Below the pieces are notes generated by a model, which saw only the letters and a program-made list of their open reading frames with translations, searched no databases and was not told the origin of the DNA. This document shows, piece after piece, positions 17,442-27,642 of a DNA stretch of 64,000 nt (positions are counted from its first letter, which is position 1; every line of letters begins with the position of its first letter). The stretch spans positions 6,134,567 through 6,198,566 of the forward strand of contig NZ_CP037423.1 of the NCBI RefSeq assembly GCF_007754155.1. The letters are read 5' to 3'. The translations under genes were made by a program, and so were the position numbers. The DNA comes from Stieleria neptunia. GTDB taxonomy: Bacteria > Planctomycetota > Planctomycetia > Pirellulales > Pirellulaceae.

Positions 17442-19019
17442 TCAGTTGGATTGGGACGCGGTGGAGGTTTGCTGCCCCTCGGGGATTCGATTCAAGGTGT
17501 AGTATGCTTCGGGATGCACGAGCGGTTGTCCGGATGCGTTGCGTACGCCCGGAGCGTTCAACTCGTGAACGAAGTAGGGCCGCAGCCCCTCGACCCTCAG
17601 ACGCACGCGTTTGCGATCCTCCGAAACCTCGGCCGCCACAATGGTCGGCGTCTTGGTTTGAATCTCGTCGCTGCCGTAGGTCGAATGGTACAGGTAGGTG
17701 TAACTGACCATGCGATAGGAATTCACGTCGCCCGCCGACTTGGGATCAACCGGTTGCGTGTAGGTGAGTTCGAAACCACCGGGTTTGGCTCGCATCTCCT
17801 TGATTTCAAACGGCGTCTTCCCCGTCCATACCAGACGCTGCAATCCGTAGCTCGCACGCCCCAAGCTGCTCCAACCGCGATTGGTCAACCCCACAAACAC
17901 GCTGCCATCGTTGCCTTGGGTCATCCGCAACACCGCGGAGGCAAACCCGAGTCGAAAAGGGAAGCAGGCGCCCTGGTACTCGCCACCGACCTTTTCCAAA
18001 AACACGCGATTGATTCCGGCCTGCGTGAATTCGCCGACAAACAACTGGCCGTCAAACGGTCCGAACTTTCCGCCGCTTTGGTCCAACATGATGTCGGTCG
18101 TCGATTGTCCCATCTTTTTGTAGGGGAACCAAACCGCGGGTGGTCGAAGGGGCTTGAATTGCTTGAGGGCCTGTGGCAGCGGCAGACCACTGGGAACCTG
18201 TTCGACTCCGTGAATCGTCGATCCCGGCTCGTTCATCGACGCGAGCGCTTCGGCGTGATGAAAAAAGGCGCCCGGTCGCATGTGATGCAGCGAATTGGTG
18301 GCCACCCAATTGCCTTGCTGATCGGTGTAAAACATGTCTCCCGCGGCGTTGGTACCCAAGCCGGACGGGGATCGCATCCCGGCACAAACCGGCACCAGTT
18401 CGCCAGCCGGCGTCAGCTTCATGCCCCAGCCGCGCCAGCGGCCTTGTCGATACCCTAGTGCGGCGTTAGGCACGACGCGTTTCAGCTGGTCGCCCTTGAG
18501 TCCCAACCCGATGTTCAGGGTGATCCACAAATTGCCATCGCCGTCCAGCTTGGGGCCGTAGGCGTATTCGTGATAGTGTCCGGTCACGCCCCAACCTTTC
18601 GCGGCGGTCAAGTATTCATCCGCCACATCATCACCATCGACGTCGCGAAGCCGCGTCAACTCGCTCCGCTGCGTCGTGTACAAGTCGCCCTGGTGATAGA
18701 GCAATCCGAGCGGTTCGTGCAGCGCGGTGGCGAATCGTTTGTACGTCACATTGTTGGGCGGGTCGTCATAGACACCGTCCAAAATCCAAACCTCGCCTTT
18801 TCGAATCGCGACGGCCAGCCGCGAATCGTCCAGCAGCGCCAGCCCGCCGACTTCCAGTGCCAATCCATCGGGCGCGGGTTTCCAATTCTTGGATCGCGAG
18901 TCCGTCGCCGCCTTGGCAACCGAAACGTCAATCAGCCGGTAGTATTCTTCTTCACCGCCCCGCACCATCGTCAGCGGGAAAGCGAACGCCACAAAGGCCG
19001 AGATCAAAAATCGAATCAC
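17442..19019 (-). CDS. Secreted beta-propeller protein (DUF7133/sorbosone-dehydrogenase-like)
   Basis: About 525 residues. The start is GTG 19019, whose GTGA overlaps the stop of the upstream cytochrome gene by 4 bases and which yields a signal peptide (VIRFLISAFVAFAFPL...). The body has propeller-like repeats: ALLDDSRLAVAIRKGEVWIL, EPLGLLYHQGDLYTTQRSELTRL, GDGNLWITLNIGL, PSGLGTNAAGDMFYTDQQGNW and FDGQLFVGEFTQAGINRVFL. These match the soluble-dehydrogenase-like propellers common in PVC bacteria. Translational coupling to the multi-haem cytochrome suggests an oxidative enzyme passing electrons to it in the periplasm. Substrate and cofactor are not identifiable from the sequence. Confidence 0.72.
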   Translation of the reverse strand: MIRFLISAFVAFAFPLTMVRGGEEEYYRLIDVSVAKAATDSRSKNWKPAPDGLALEVGGLALLDDSRLAVAIRKGEVWILDGVYDDPPNNVTYKRFATALHEPLGLLYHQGDLYTTQRSELTRLRDVDGDDVADEYLTAAKGWGVTGHYHEYAYGPKLDGDGNLWITLNIGLGLKGDQLKRVVPNAALGYRQGRWRGWGMKLTPAGELVPVCAGMRSPSGLGTNAAGDMFYTDQQGNWVATNSLHHMRPGAFFHHAEALASMNEPGSTIHGVEQVPSGLPLPQALKQFKPLRPPAVWFPYKKMGQSTTDIMLDQSGGKFGPFDGQLFVGEFTQAGINRVFLEKVGGEYQGACFPFRLGFASAVLRMTQGNDGSVFVGLTNRGWSSLGRASYGLQRLVWTGKTPFEIKEMRAKPGGFELTYTQPVDPKSAGDVNSYRMVSYTYLYHSTYGSDEIQTKTPTIVAAEVSEDRKRVRLRVEGLRPYFVHELNAPGVRNASGQPLVHPEAYYTLNRIPEGQQTSTASQSN

Positions 19020-21472
19020 CAACGATACTCCAAAATAGCGGTGTTTCTGTCCTGCGCGTCCAAGGGGATCAGCCACTGGTCGACTTCGCCGGACCGACGC
19101 AACGCACCGGTTCGCGCGAGATCATCTGAAAGGGTCACGGTCAAACCTTGGCCGTCGGAAAACGCGAAGGGTCCTTCCGGTTTCAGTCGCTTGGCCGCAT
19201 GAGCGAGCAAGCGAAGTTTCTGCCCGGGGGGATTGCCGCGAACCGTGACCGTACGTCTGAGCGTTCCGGATTCGGTCGCCTCGATGCGGTCTTCGATCGA
19301 CCAGCCTGCGACGTCGTACAGAAACGTCGGCACGCCGGCGGAATCCAGTCGATAGCCGCCGAAACGGGAGTCGGAATTTCGATCTTCGTTTTCACTCTCG
19401 CTTTCATCGACGATCACCACGGGTCCCGCCGGCATCGTGACTTGGGCGGCGCCCAAGGGATCCGCCGGAGGAGTGAAACGTTCGAACCAAGTGCCACGTG
19501 CGTCCAGAAAACGCTGCTTCCAACCGATCGCCAGCCGCGCCCGTTCGGCATCAAATGCAAAATGGACGCCTTGAGGAAAGCCGACCGCGATCGCGTGCGT
19601 TCCCGCTTGTTCCATGAACGTCCGCAGCACGATCGGTCTTTCGGTCGGCGACAGTTCGTAGTTGGCCGAACGCACGGTCTCGATCTTTTCCGGCAGCGGT
19701 TCCTGGTCCAGGTATTTTAAATACGCCCAGATCGCTGAAATCTGGTGCCGGACGTCACCATCGAGCAACTCCGGTCGATTGGTCTTTCCGTCAGGGAAAA
19801 AGGTGGGCATCCGCGTCCGCTTTTTCACCGCGCTGGGATTCAGCACGAATTCGTAGAACCACTTGGAATCGATGCGGTTGGTGGTTCCCGACAAGTCGAT
19901 TCCGACGACCCCGGGCAAACTCTCGCCGCGAAACGCATGGCAACCGACACAGCCGGTGTTGACCAGGTCGCGTCCGGCATCGGTCATCTCCTGTTGCGGC
20001 GGCAGAAGATCGACCGCGTCTTGCTGGTCCACTCGGTCGGCTGCTTGAAAGCCCCGGACCATGGAATCGGCCGTGTCGTCGGAATAGGCCGGCATGCGGG
20101 CGGTCATGAAGGGGCGATGGGGTCGCGTCTTGGGATGGAAAACGGACGCCAACGCTTTGGGCGTCAATTTGCGCCCGACCCCGCCCAGTGTCGGCGGCAA
20201 TCGACCTTCGTCCCCCAAATCCACATTCCCGACGGTTTCGAAGTAGGCTTTGCGAAACCGGCCGACCCCGCCTCGTTCGTCGCGCCGATGGCATCCGTAG
20301 CAATTCAATTGCAGCATTCGGAAATCGACATCGTCGGCGGCGGTGCGGTTTTCAGATCGTACGGCAGTCAGGCGTGCGCCGATGGCACGACGTTGTTCGT
20401 CGTCCAACCCGTACCGAGGCATTTCGCCGCTGGGGTTTTTCATGCAACTTGATTCGGCGGCGGCATTGAGTTGCGACAGCGGCTTGGCCGCCGCAGCGGT
20501 CAACGCATCGGATGCATCATGGCAAGACGCACAACGCAGTTGAACGAACAACGCTCGTCCCTTGTCCACCATGGCTTTCGGTGCAACGTTGGGCTGCATG
20601 TCGATCTGATTCGACGTTTGATTTCGCAGCAGATGCGCCGCGATGTCCGCTGCTTCAAGTGGCGTGAGTCGCAAGGAGGGCATCCGCGCACTGGGACGCG
20701 TCTTGGTCGGATTCAACAGCATCATCGTCAACGAGCGAAGCGAATACTTGCTGACCAGATCACCGTGCGGCACCGAATCCACCGGCCGTGCTTCGCTGGC
20801 CAAACCCAGATCCGCGATTTCTTCTGGGTCGAGCTGTTCGATCAGCTCGTCGATCGCCGAAGCTTTGGATTCGACCGTTTCGTAATTCGCGTCGGGGTCA
20901 TGGCAGGCCACGCACCCGACGGCGTGATAAAGTTTGCTGCCGCGATCGGCGTCGCCCCGTTTCCAGAATTCGTGGACCACCGGCAACGCACCACCGGCTT
21001 TGATGACGGCAAACGGTTGTTGTTGTGAACCCAGGAATGCGACCAGCGCGTCGATCGCTTCGCTGCGTTCCGATTCGGGAAGGGTCGACAGCACGTGCGG
21101 CATCGTCGTTTCCGGTTTCATCGCAACCGGATCGGCCAGATACTGTTTCAGCCACTTCGGTTGCAGCCGGTTGCCGGCACCGGTCAATCGCGGACCGCGT
21201 TTGGGTTTCAGCCAATCGTCGTCGGACGCATGGCAGCTGACGCAGCTCAGTTCGCTGATCAACAGCGAACCGGCCCGTGTCGGAGAAAGCTCGTCATGCC
21301 GCGCGAATCGATCAAACCCGCTGACCATCGGTGCGGCGATCGAATCAGGACCGCCCGTCGCGGGCGTTTGTTCTTCCGCTCGCAAGGCGCCCGGGATGGC
21401 GATCGCAACCGCGCAAACCAACGGCCGCCAAAACCGTTCAACGTGATGTCTGAGTCGTGTGAGTGAATTCAA
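19016..21472 (-). CDS. Secreted five-haem c-type cytochrome (PVC type)
   Basis: 818 residues with a signal peptide (about 1-32, ending LRAEE). Five CxxCH haem sites are seen: CVSCH, CVACH, CASCH, CYGCH and CVGCH. Each is embedded in a cytochrome-c-like segment, with spaced Met-containing stretches such as MPHVLSTLPES, ARMPSLRLTPLEAADIAAHLL and RTRMPTFFPDGKT. The C-terminal 200 residues carry no haem motif and look beta-rich. The start is TTG 21472, with GGGGAC upstream; no better in-frame start precedes the signal peptide. It is the first gene of a two-gene unit with the propeller protein. It probably carries electrons in the periplasm from an oxidation of sugars or other organics; the substrate is unknown. 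Confidence 0.85.
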   Translation of the reverse strand: MNSLTRLRHHVERFWRPLVCAVAIAIPGALRAEEQTPATGGPDSIAAPMVSGFDRFARHDELSPTRAGSLLISELSCVSCHASDDDWLKPKRGPRLTGAGNRLQPKWLKQYLADPVAMKPETTMPHVLSTLPESERSEAIDALVAFLGSQQQPFAVIKAGGALPVVHEFWKRGDADRGSKLYHAVGCVACHDPDANYETVESKASAIDELIEQLDPEEIADLGLASEARPVDSVPHGDLVSKYSLRSLTMMLLNPTKTRPSARMPSLRLTPLEAADIAAHLLRNQTSNQIDMQPNVAPKAMVDKGRALFVQLRCASCHDASDALTAAAAKPLSQLNAAAESSCMKNPSGEMPRYGLDDEQRRAIGARLTAVRSENRTAADDVDFRMLQLNCYGCHRRDERGGVGRFRKAYFETVGNVDLGDEGRLPPTLGGVGRKLTPKALASVFHPKTRPHRPFMTARMPAYSDDTADSMVRGFQAADRVDQQDAVDLLPPQQEMTDAGRDLVNTGCVGCHAFRGESLPGVVGIDLSGTTNRIDSKWFYEFVLNPSAVKKRTRMPTFFPDGKTNRPELLDGDVRHQISAIWAYLKYLDQEPLPEKIETVRSANYELSPTERPIVLRTFMEQAGTHAIAVGFPQGVHFAFDAERARLAIGWKQRFLDARGTWFERFTPPADPLGAAQVTMPAGPVVIVDESESENEDRNSDSRFGGYRLDSAGVPTFLYDVAGWSIEDRIEATESGTLRRTVTVRGNPPGQKLRLLAHAAKRLKPEGPFAFSDGQGLTVTLSDDLARTGALRRSGEVDQWLIPLDAQDRNTAILEYRW

Positions 21473-21579
21473 ATTGTCGTCCCCAATTTGCGACCCTTTT
21501 CGAAAGGTGGTCGGTCGCGTGTGAGCAATCTAGGTGAGTGGTCGTGCAATCTCGAACGTTTTGCGGACAGTGGTACGTC

Positions 21580-23211
21580 TCATTTCGCATTCGCATCGGA
21601 TTCAATCTTGAGAATCAAGATGCGAAAGCCATCGCCGGGTTTTGCCACCGCCGGCCACTGAACGATTTCTTGTTTGGACGGTTCACCGAAGGTTCCGTCA
21701 AAGGGATTGAACCAAGTCGTCGTCATCGTCTGGCCACGCGTCTCGGAGGGCAGCCGGAGCCCGACGAACTCGCATTCTTTGGGAACATAATAGACGTGCA
21801 ATCCCTTTCCGTCGTGCAGACAAAAGCCCGCATTGCTTTTCTTGTCCCCAGCGATCAAGTTGCCCAAGTCGTATCGATCGACAAGTGTTCGTAGATGCCG
21901 ATAGTAATCCAGACGGGGGCGAGATTCCGGCGGCAATGCATCGATGTCAGCAATGACCACGTTCCAGGCGGCGCCCTGCCAATAGTGGGTGGGAAACGTC
22001 CCAGCGAAAACGCACTGGTAGGCGCGTTCCAAGCAGACCTCCGGCGAGGTGTAGTTGCCCGTAAAGACGACGTACGGCCCGCGTTCGTATCCGCCGTGCT
22101 CGATATTCAAGATCGGTTTGCCCGGGATCGCTTCCCAGACGTTCCTCATCACACCGTAAAGCTCTGAACTCCACAATTGCACCGAAACAAAATCGATGTT
22201 CTGTGGGAATCGACGACAATAACCGTAGTCGTGAACGGTGATCAAACGCTTGAATGCGTCCAGCCCTCGCAATCGTTCGATCCGTTGGTGAATGTAGTTG
22301 ACGTCATTGTGCCCGTACCCCAACGCTTCTTTGGAAACGTCCCAGATCAAATTCGGATACGCCTGGTAGCGGCTGACGACGTAGTCAAAATAACGATTAT
22401 CGTCTGCCGAGTTGGCTGCCGGCCAATTGACGCGTTTGTTCCAGACATAGACCATCAGGTGGGCGACGATCCCCTTTTGGTCGAGGTATTCGATGACGCG
22501 GTCGAGTCGTTGAAAATACTCGACATTCAGCTGCGAATGTTCGGGCGAGTCATTGTTTCCGCCGAACGGAAAAACGCTCGGGCTGCCATAATCACCTTCG
22601 TCCGTCAGTCGCGAGTCTTTTTTCCAATTGACGTCGTACGCAAAGACATTCATCACGACTTGGTTGAAACCGTTGGCCGCGAGTGCATCGACCAACTTAC
22701 GCGTCTTCGGAATCTGGTTCGGGTTCTCGGCATCGAGCGCGAACAACCAATCGGATTCGAAAGCGATCGGGTAATACGTTTCGCCGTTCTCGTATCGGAA
22801 CTGACGCGGTGATCGGGAGTCGATCACGATGCCTCCCTTGCGTCCGTCCCCGGCGGCCGTGACTTTTAATTCCCCGGATTTACCGTCCAACGCCGCCTGA
22901 GAGGCGCGCGTGACGTAGGTCCAACGGCCTGTCGAAGGCGGCGTGAAACGAACCCGGTACTCGTCGTTTCCGTTGTAGAAACCCGGCACGTCGAAGCGAT
23001 CTCCCGATTCATTGCTGAACGTCGCGCCGAATTCAACGTCGACGGGTCGATCGGAAAGTGATTCCACTCTAAACCGAATGTCGGCGACGTCCCATTGGCG
23101 TGCGGAAATGGTCTCGCCATTTTGGTGGTCGAACGTCTCCGCCGCCGCCGCTTGCAGCACGAATCCAAACGACAACGCGACGATCAGACAACAACGGGCA
23201 AGTTTCATCAT
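21580..23211 (-). CDS. Secreted DUF5060 glycoside-hydrolase-like protein
   Basis: About 543 residues from ATG 23211 (ATG 23208 is equally possible), with a signal peptide ending LQAAAAE. The N-terminal 100 residues form a beta domain of DUF5060 type (RFRVESLSDRPVDVEFGATF, then RVRFTPPSTGRWTYV). A (beta/alpha)8-like region follows (YPIAFESDWLFAL; LVDALAANGFNQVVMNVFAYD; YFQRLDRVIEYLDQKGIVAHLMVYVW). Glu residues in IWDVSKEALG and ILNIEHGGY sit where acid/base and nucleophile occur in related GH families. It may cleave a plant or algal glycan, but the exact GH family cannot be fixed here. Upstream of its start lie about 580 bases without a gene. Confidence 0.75.
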   Translation of the reverse strand: MMKLARCCLIVALSFGFVLQAAAAETFDHQNGETISARQWDVADIRFRVESLSDRPVDVEFGATFSNESGDRFDVPGFYNGNDEYRVRFTPPSTGRWTYVTRASQAALDGKSGELKVTAAGDGRKGGIVIDSRSPRQFRYENGETYYPIAFESDWLFALDAENPNQIPKTRKLVDALAANGFNQVVMNVFAYDVNWKKDSRLTDEGDYGSPSVFPFGGNNDSPEHSQLNVEYFQRLDRVIEYLDQKGIVAHLMVYVWNKRVNWPAANSADDNRYFDYVVSRYQAYPNLIWDVSKEALGYGHNDVNYIHQRIERLRGLDAFKRLITVHDYGYCRRFPQNIDFVSVQLWSSELYGVMRNVWEAIPGKPILNIEHGGYERGPYVVFTGNYTSPEVCLERAYQCVFAGTFPTHYWQGAAWNVVIADIDALPPESRPRLDYYRHLRTLVDRYDLGNLIAGDKKSNAGFCLHDGKGLHVYYVPKECEFVGLRLPSETRGQTMTTTWFNPFDGTFGEPSKQEIVQWPAVAKPGDGFRILILKIESDANAK

Positions 23212-23791
23212 TGCGAGGGAATCATTCAGGCGGAACAGGGGGAGGGAAGCCGAGGGACGCACATCATATTCACTGTCGGCGGGGGCCGTCAGCCGATGCA
23301 GGCTCGTCATCGTCAATTCGCAAGGATTCATACCGAATCTGATTCAATTCGCTTTTTGTGGAGAAGGTTGGCAACCACAGGCGGACCCGATTTTGATACT
23401 ATCGGTAATCGTCGCCGAATCGTTTTTTGAGATCGGCTTCTTCGATCGATCTGATCAAACAAACGATCTCCGGTATCACCGCAACGGAGAACACCCACCG
23501 ATGGCAAGGCGTACCCACGGATCCCTGGCTGCTTTTCATCCGTGGGTACGCTCTGCCATCCGTGGGTTCATTTAAATGGGCACTGGCGGGGGTCCTCGGG
23601 CTGGCGCTTCCAGCGTCGCACCGTAACCCACCGATTAGAGTCTGAGATCCACTCAGACGGATCAGCGGCGCATGACATTGATCGCTCGACAGACCACTAC
23701 GACTTCTGCGCAAACGCCGTCTCTCCCAGAGTGGGAGAATCTAAATCGGTTGCCAAATTCTTCAGTAACAGAACCGACGTCCCAGGCGATA
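23212..23791. other. Gene-free stretch between two minus-strand genes
   Basis: No gene supported. It contains a short inverted/direct motif, ATCCGTGGGT, repeated around 23517-23574, and the dispersed repeat at 23704-23789. The right end adjoins the stop of the DUF1552 gene. The 23212-23330 part is the leader of the DUF5060 gene. Confidence 0.5.
23704..23789. repeat. Dispersed repeat family G, copy 1
   Basis: TGCGCAAACGCCGTCTCTCC, then ...TTGCCAAAT..., CAGTAA-AGAA and CGACGTCCC, match 55078-55162 over the whole length with scattered differences. Both copies are intergenic, next to gene ends. No open frame is conserved, so it is treated as a non-coding repeat. Confidence 0.75.
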
Positions 23792-25069
23792 TCAGACCAG
23801 TTCCAGGCCCGTCATCGTGCTGGTGCTGGTCGAGAAACGGTCTCGGTGCAGACCCAATCGGTGCAGTGCAGACAGATACAGGTTGGGCAGCGGGTAGTTG
23901 TTCTTGGTGTCGAACGCCAAGTGCTGGCCGTGCTTGAATCCGCCACCGGCAAGCAGCACGGGCATGTTCTTGTTGTCGTGGCTGGACGCATTGCCGAGGT
24001 TGGACGTCAACAACACCATCGTCTGATCCAACAACGTGCCCGACGACTCCTGCACCGTCTTCAGCTTTCGAACGAAATCGGCCCACTCGGCGAGCAACGC
24101 GTTTTCTAAAATCGCGAGTTGCCGCAGCTTTTCTTCATCCTGGCCGTGGTGGCTGAGCGCGTGGTGCGCCTCGGTGACACCGTCGAGTTCGACTTTGCCA
24201 CCATTGCCCAGGTGCAGCGTGATGAAACGCGTCGAATCGGTTTGCAGCGCCAACGCCATCACGTCAAACATCGCCCGCTGTTTCTCGATCCCATCGGAAA
24301 CCGATTGGGCCAACGATTCGGGTTTGCTGACTTGCGGTTTCGGACGATTGATCCATGCTTGGTTGGCGGCGAGTCGTTTCTCCAACTCGTTGACGGCCGT
24401 GAAGTAGTTGTCCAGTTTGTCGCGGTCGCCGGCACCCAACGTCCGTTGCAATGACTTCGCTTCTTCGGCAACCAGATCCATCACCCGGCGTCCGTGCCGC
24501 ATCCGCGCCGAATTTTGTTGGCGAACCGCCGGTGCGTCGGCAACGAACAGCTGTTCGAACAGTCGCAACGGAGACATCTCCGGCGGAATCATCGCTCCGT
24601 TTTCGGTGTACGAGGGACTGGAATTGTCCCCCGAGGCGTTGAGCACCAACGAAGGGAACCGTGTTTGGTCGCCCAGGTGCTTGGCCATCAACTGGTCCAG
24701 CGAAACCGAATTGCGAAAATTCGCATCCGATCGACTGAGCGGCGCCGCGGTCAGAATCGTGCCTTCGGCGCGGTGTCCGCCGGCGACCTGCGGGTGGGAC
24801 ACTCCCGAACAGACTGTCAAATCGGGGAGCAGATCGGGAAACTCCGCCAAATAGGGCGACGGCGCGTAATCGAACCCGGACTCCTTCGGGAACAGGTTTG
24901 GACCGTGCAACCCGAGGCCGAGGCTGAAACAGACGAAGCGTCGTGGGGCTTCGGTTTCGGCGGCACTTGCAATCGCCGGCATCATCGCGTCCAGGAACGG
25001 CAACCCGACGGCTAGCCCCGAGCCTCGCAGCACCGTGCGTCGATCGAGTTTTGTGTTGGTGAACTTCAT
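23792..25069 (-). CDS. DUF1552 family protein with Tat signal
   Basis: 425 residues. The N-terminus LDRRTVLRGSGLAVGLPFLDAM is a twin-arginine signal of the form usual for DUF1552. The body shows FVCFSLGLGLHGPNLFPKESGFDYAPSP, a block with SGVSHPQVAGGHRAEGTIL, and a C-terminal region LLTSNLGNASSHDNKNMPVLLAGGGFKHGQHL typical of these alkaline-phosphatase-like relatives. It follows the DUF1592 gene with an 8-base gap. The DUF1592/DUF1552 pair is a hallmark of Planctomycetes and Verrucomicrobia; the biochemical function is not established. It is exported folded, which suggests cofactor or metal binding. Confidence 0.88.
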   Translation of the reverse strand: MKFTNTKLDRRTVLRGSGLAVGLPFLDAMMPAIASAAETEAPRRFVCFSLGLGLHGPNLFPKESGFDYAPSPYLAEFPDLLPDLTVCSGVSHPQVAGGHRAEGTILTAAPLSRSDANFRNSVSLDQLMAKHLGDQTRFPSLVLNASGDNSSPSYTENGAMIPPEMSPLRLFEQLFVADAPAVRQQNSARMRHGRRVMDLVAEEAKSLQRTLGAGDRDKLDNYFTAVNELEKRLAANQAWINRPKPQVSKPESLAQSVSDGIEKQRAMFDVMALALQTDSTRFITLHLGNGGKVELDGVTEAHHALSHHGQDEEKLRQLAILENALLAEWADFVRKLKTVQESSGTLLDQTMVLLTSNLGNASSHDNKNMPVLLAGGGFKHGQHLAFDTKNNYPLPNLYLSALHRLGLHRDRFSTSTSTMTGLELV

Positions 25070-25077
25070 GACGTGCC

Positions 25078-27465
25078 TTATTTGTTGAGAAAGATCGAGC
25101 TGTCGACGACCGCGTGAATCAGGGAGCGGAAGCCAAACTGCTGGGCTTGGGTTTGATCCAGGATGGCTTCGATCACCCGTCGGTCGCTAAAGGAGACCGC
25201 AGCGCCGGTCGCATAGGTGACCAATTGATGCGTGAAATTTCGTGCGATCTGCTCGGGATCCCGCAACACAATTTGCTTGAATTGCTCGATGTCATCGAAC
25301 GCTTCGCCCTTGGCGGTCTGGTGGTGCGGATCGACCGGAATTCCCTTCTTGGCGGCTTTCGAATTCCGATACCGCGTCCGCCAACCCCCAATGACATCGT
25401 AGTTTTCCAGTGCAAAACCCGGCGGGTCGATCTTGATGTGACAGGCCGCACAAGACGTTTGGTCGCTGTGTTTTGCAAGCTGATCGCGGATCGACACGGC
25501 GCCGCGAATGTCAGGCTCGATCGCCGGGACGTTGTCCGGTGGCGGAGGAATCTCGACGCCGAGGATGCGTTCATTGATGAACGCGCCGCGGATCACCGGT
25601 GATGTGGTGGTGCCGTTGGCGGTGACTTTCAAAATCGAGCCCTGCGTGATCAATCCGCCGCGACGGTGCTCGGGCGACAATGCGACGGCTTGGATCGTTT
25701 GATGATGGACATCTGGAATGCCGTAATGTTTCGCCAAACGCTCGTTCAGCATCGCGAAATCGGAATCGACAATGTTTGCCGCCGGCAGATCATCACGAAT
25801 CAGTTTTTCCAAAAACGCGTGGGTCTCGTCGACCATCGACTGTTGCAACGTCTCGTCGAACTCTGGATACAGTCCCGCGTCGGGTGACGTGAAATCGATC
25901 TCGCGGAGGTTCAACCATTGATCGGCCAAGGCGTTGATCAACGCCTCGGCACGGTCGTCGTCGAGCATGCGTTGGACATGTCGGCGGCGAGTTTCAGCGT
26001 TCGTCAACTCGCCGGCATCGGCCGCGGCCATCAGCGTCTGATCCGGCATCGTGGACCACAAGAAATAACTCAATCGCGACGCAACCGCATGATCATCGAG
26101 TTTGCCAGGCGTCTCGCTGAGATACAGAAAACGCGGCGAACAAAGAATCGTGCGATAACCGCGTTTCAGGGTTTCTCGCGGTTCGATCCCCGCGGCCAAG
26201 TCTTCGTCGACCAGCGCCAGGTAGGGTGCGAACGCTTGATCGGTTACCGGGCGACGAAAGGCCCGCGTCGCAAACCGCTTCATCAACGCAGCGATTTCCT
26301 CACGCGACAGATTGCGATCGATCCGTGTCTGACCGAACAGCAATCGGGCGACATCTTCGCGTGCAGGAGCCTTGTGGATCGATTCCATCGTGATCGATGA
26401 ATACGCCAACCCCGGAACCTTGGGCAGCGGGCGTTTGTCGCGGGCGGATCCCCTGTAATTGTTCAGCCCCGTCCCACGCACTCGTTCGATGGTATGGTCC
26501 GAAGGGCGTGCCTCGATCAGATGGCCCTTGCGGATCCATGCATCAAAGGTTTGGTCGCGAGGCGTTTCATCGGCACGAAAGATACCGGCCAGGTACATCA
26601 TCGGCGCTTTTGCAAAACAGACACCGGTGCGGACCGTGCACCAAACGCCTTCGCCCGGCTGGACATTCACGGCGTGAGCGTCGTGAAGCGTGACGCGGTA
26701 CCATCCGGTCCGGCGGACTTCCGTTTCCGGGACACGTCCGTGGTAGACCAGATTGGCCGACCAGGCGATCGTTTTGTCGCCGACATGCCAGGGGTCACGT
26801 TGTCCGACTTGACGACCGAGTTCCGCACTGGTGTAGGTGTGACGGAACGGCTTTGAATCCCCATCGAGGGCGCGGCGGAACGCTTCATCGAGCGACGCAT
26901 CGGCGGCATCGAGATACTTTTCCATCAGATGATGTGAGATCTGTTGCGCCTGAGCGACGGTGGCAAAGCCGTTGTGATAGGTGTCCTCGGGGAGAAACTC
27001 TTGCAGGGGGATGTCGATGCCCAGCAAGTCTTGCATCGTGTTTTCGTATTCGATTCGGTTCAACCGGCGGGAACGCACTCGCCCCAGCGTTCGAGTCTCC
27101 TGCCGCAGCGTTTGATGGATCGGCGCAGCGATGGCGGCCAGGAAATTGTCACGCGTCTCCTGTTCCGGAGTCCCTGCGTCTTGGGGAGGCATTTCGGCGG
27201 AATGAACCCTGTCAAAAATCATCACCCACCGCCGCAGATTCGATGGATCGGCGGGTTGGAATGCCAAATCGGCCAGATTCAGGTCGCCTTCTTGCGTGTA
27301 TCCATCGTGACAATCAACACAGTAGTGCTGAACGAATTCCGTTCGCGCGGTGTGCTGAGAATCAATCGAAGGGGTGGGATCAGCGGCGGTCAGGTTGGAA
27401 GCGGCTGTGAGGCTAAACGCCAGCAGCAAACCCATGCGGACGCACGGGGTGGCGGGAATGTTCAT
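25078..27465 (-). CDS. DUF1587/1592/1588/1585/1595 cytochrome-like secreted protein
   Basis: 795 residues with a signal peptide (about 1-28). The CVDCH motif near residue 52 is a planctomycete-type haem c site. Then come DUF1587 (RSRRLNRIEYENTMQDLLG), DUF1595, DUF1592 (SRLSYFLWSTMPDQTLMAAA), DUF1588 (HRRGGLITQGSILKVTANGT) with a second CxxCH (CAACHIKIDPPGFALENYD), and DUF1585 at the end. This is the standard order for the family, full length. It is the upstream gene of the pair with the Tat-exported DUF1552 protein. Two haems suggest periplasmic redox chemistry; the reaction is unknown. Confidence 0.9.
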   Translation of the reverse strand: MNIPATPCVRMGLLLAFSLTAASNLTAADPTPSIDSQHTARTEFVQHYCVDCHDGYTQEGDLNLADLAFQPADPSNLRRWVMIFDRVHSAEMPPQDAGTPEQETRDNFLAAIAAPIHQTLRQETRTLGRVRSRRLNRIEYENTMQDLLGIDIPLQEFLPEDTYHNGFATVAQAQQISHHLMEKYLDAADASLDEAFRRALDGDSKPFRHTYTSAELGRQVGQRDPWHVGDKTIAWSANLVYHGRVPETEVRRTGWYRVTLHDAHAVNVQPGEGVWCTVRTGVCFAKAPMMYLAGIFRADETPRDQTFDAWIRKGHLIEARPSDHTIERVRGTGLNNYRGSARDKRPLPKVPGLAYSSITMESIHKAPAREDVARLLFGQTRIDRNLSREEIAALMKRFATRAFRRPVTDQAFAPYLALVDEDLAAGIEPRETLKRGYRTILCSPRFLYLSETPGKLDDHAVASRLSYFLWSTMPDQTLMAAADAGELTNAETRRRHVQRMLDDDRAEALINALADQWLNLREIDFTSPDAGLYPEFDETLQQSMVDETHAFLEKLIRDDLPAANIVDSDFAMLNERLAKHYGIPDVHHQTIQAVALSPEHRRGGLITQGSILKVTANGTTTSPVIRGAFINERILGVEIPPPPDNVPAIEPDIRGAVSIRDQLAKHSDQTSCAACHIKIDPPGFALENYDVIGGWRTRYRNSKAAKKGIPVDPHHQTAKGEAFDDIEQFKQIVLRDPEQIARNFTHQLVTYATGAAVSFSDRRVIEAILDQTQAQQFGFRSLIHAVVDSSIFLNK

Positions 27466-27642
27466 GCCCCGATTTTACCACCGAATGGGGCTTCTCCCAT
27501 ACCCGATTTTGGCCCCATGGGCACTGTTCTTGCCAGATAGACTCCACCGGGACGCGGTGCCGTCGGCGTTTGGAGCGGTGCCGAGACCAAGCTATGATCA
27601 ATCAGACGAGAATTGTCGTTCACGAAAAAGGGAGCCATGACG

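Noticed and set aside
17379..18458. 360-residue plus-strand ORF
   Set aside because: It is antisense to the beta-propeller gene, which has a signal peptide, family motifs and coupling to its neighbour.
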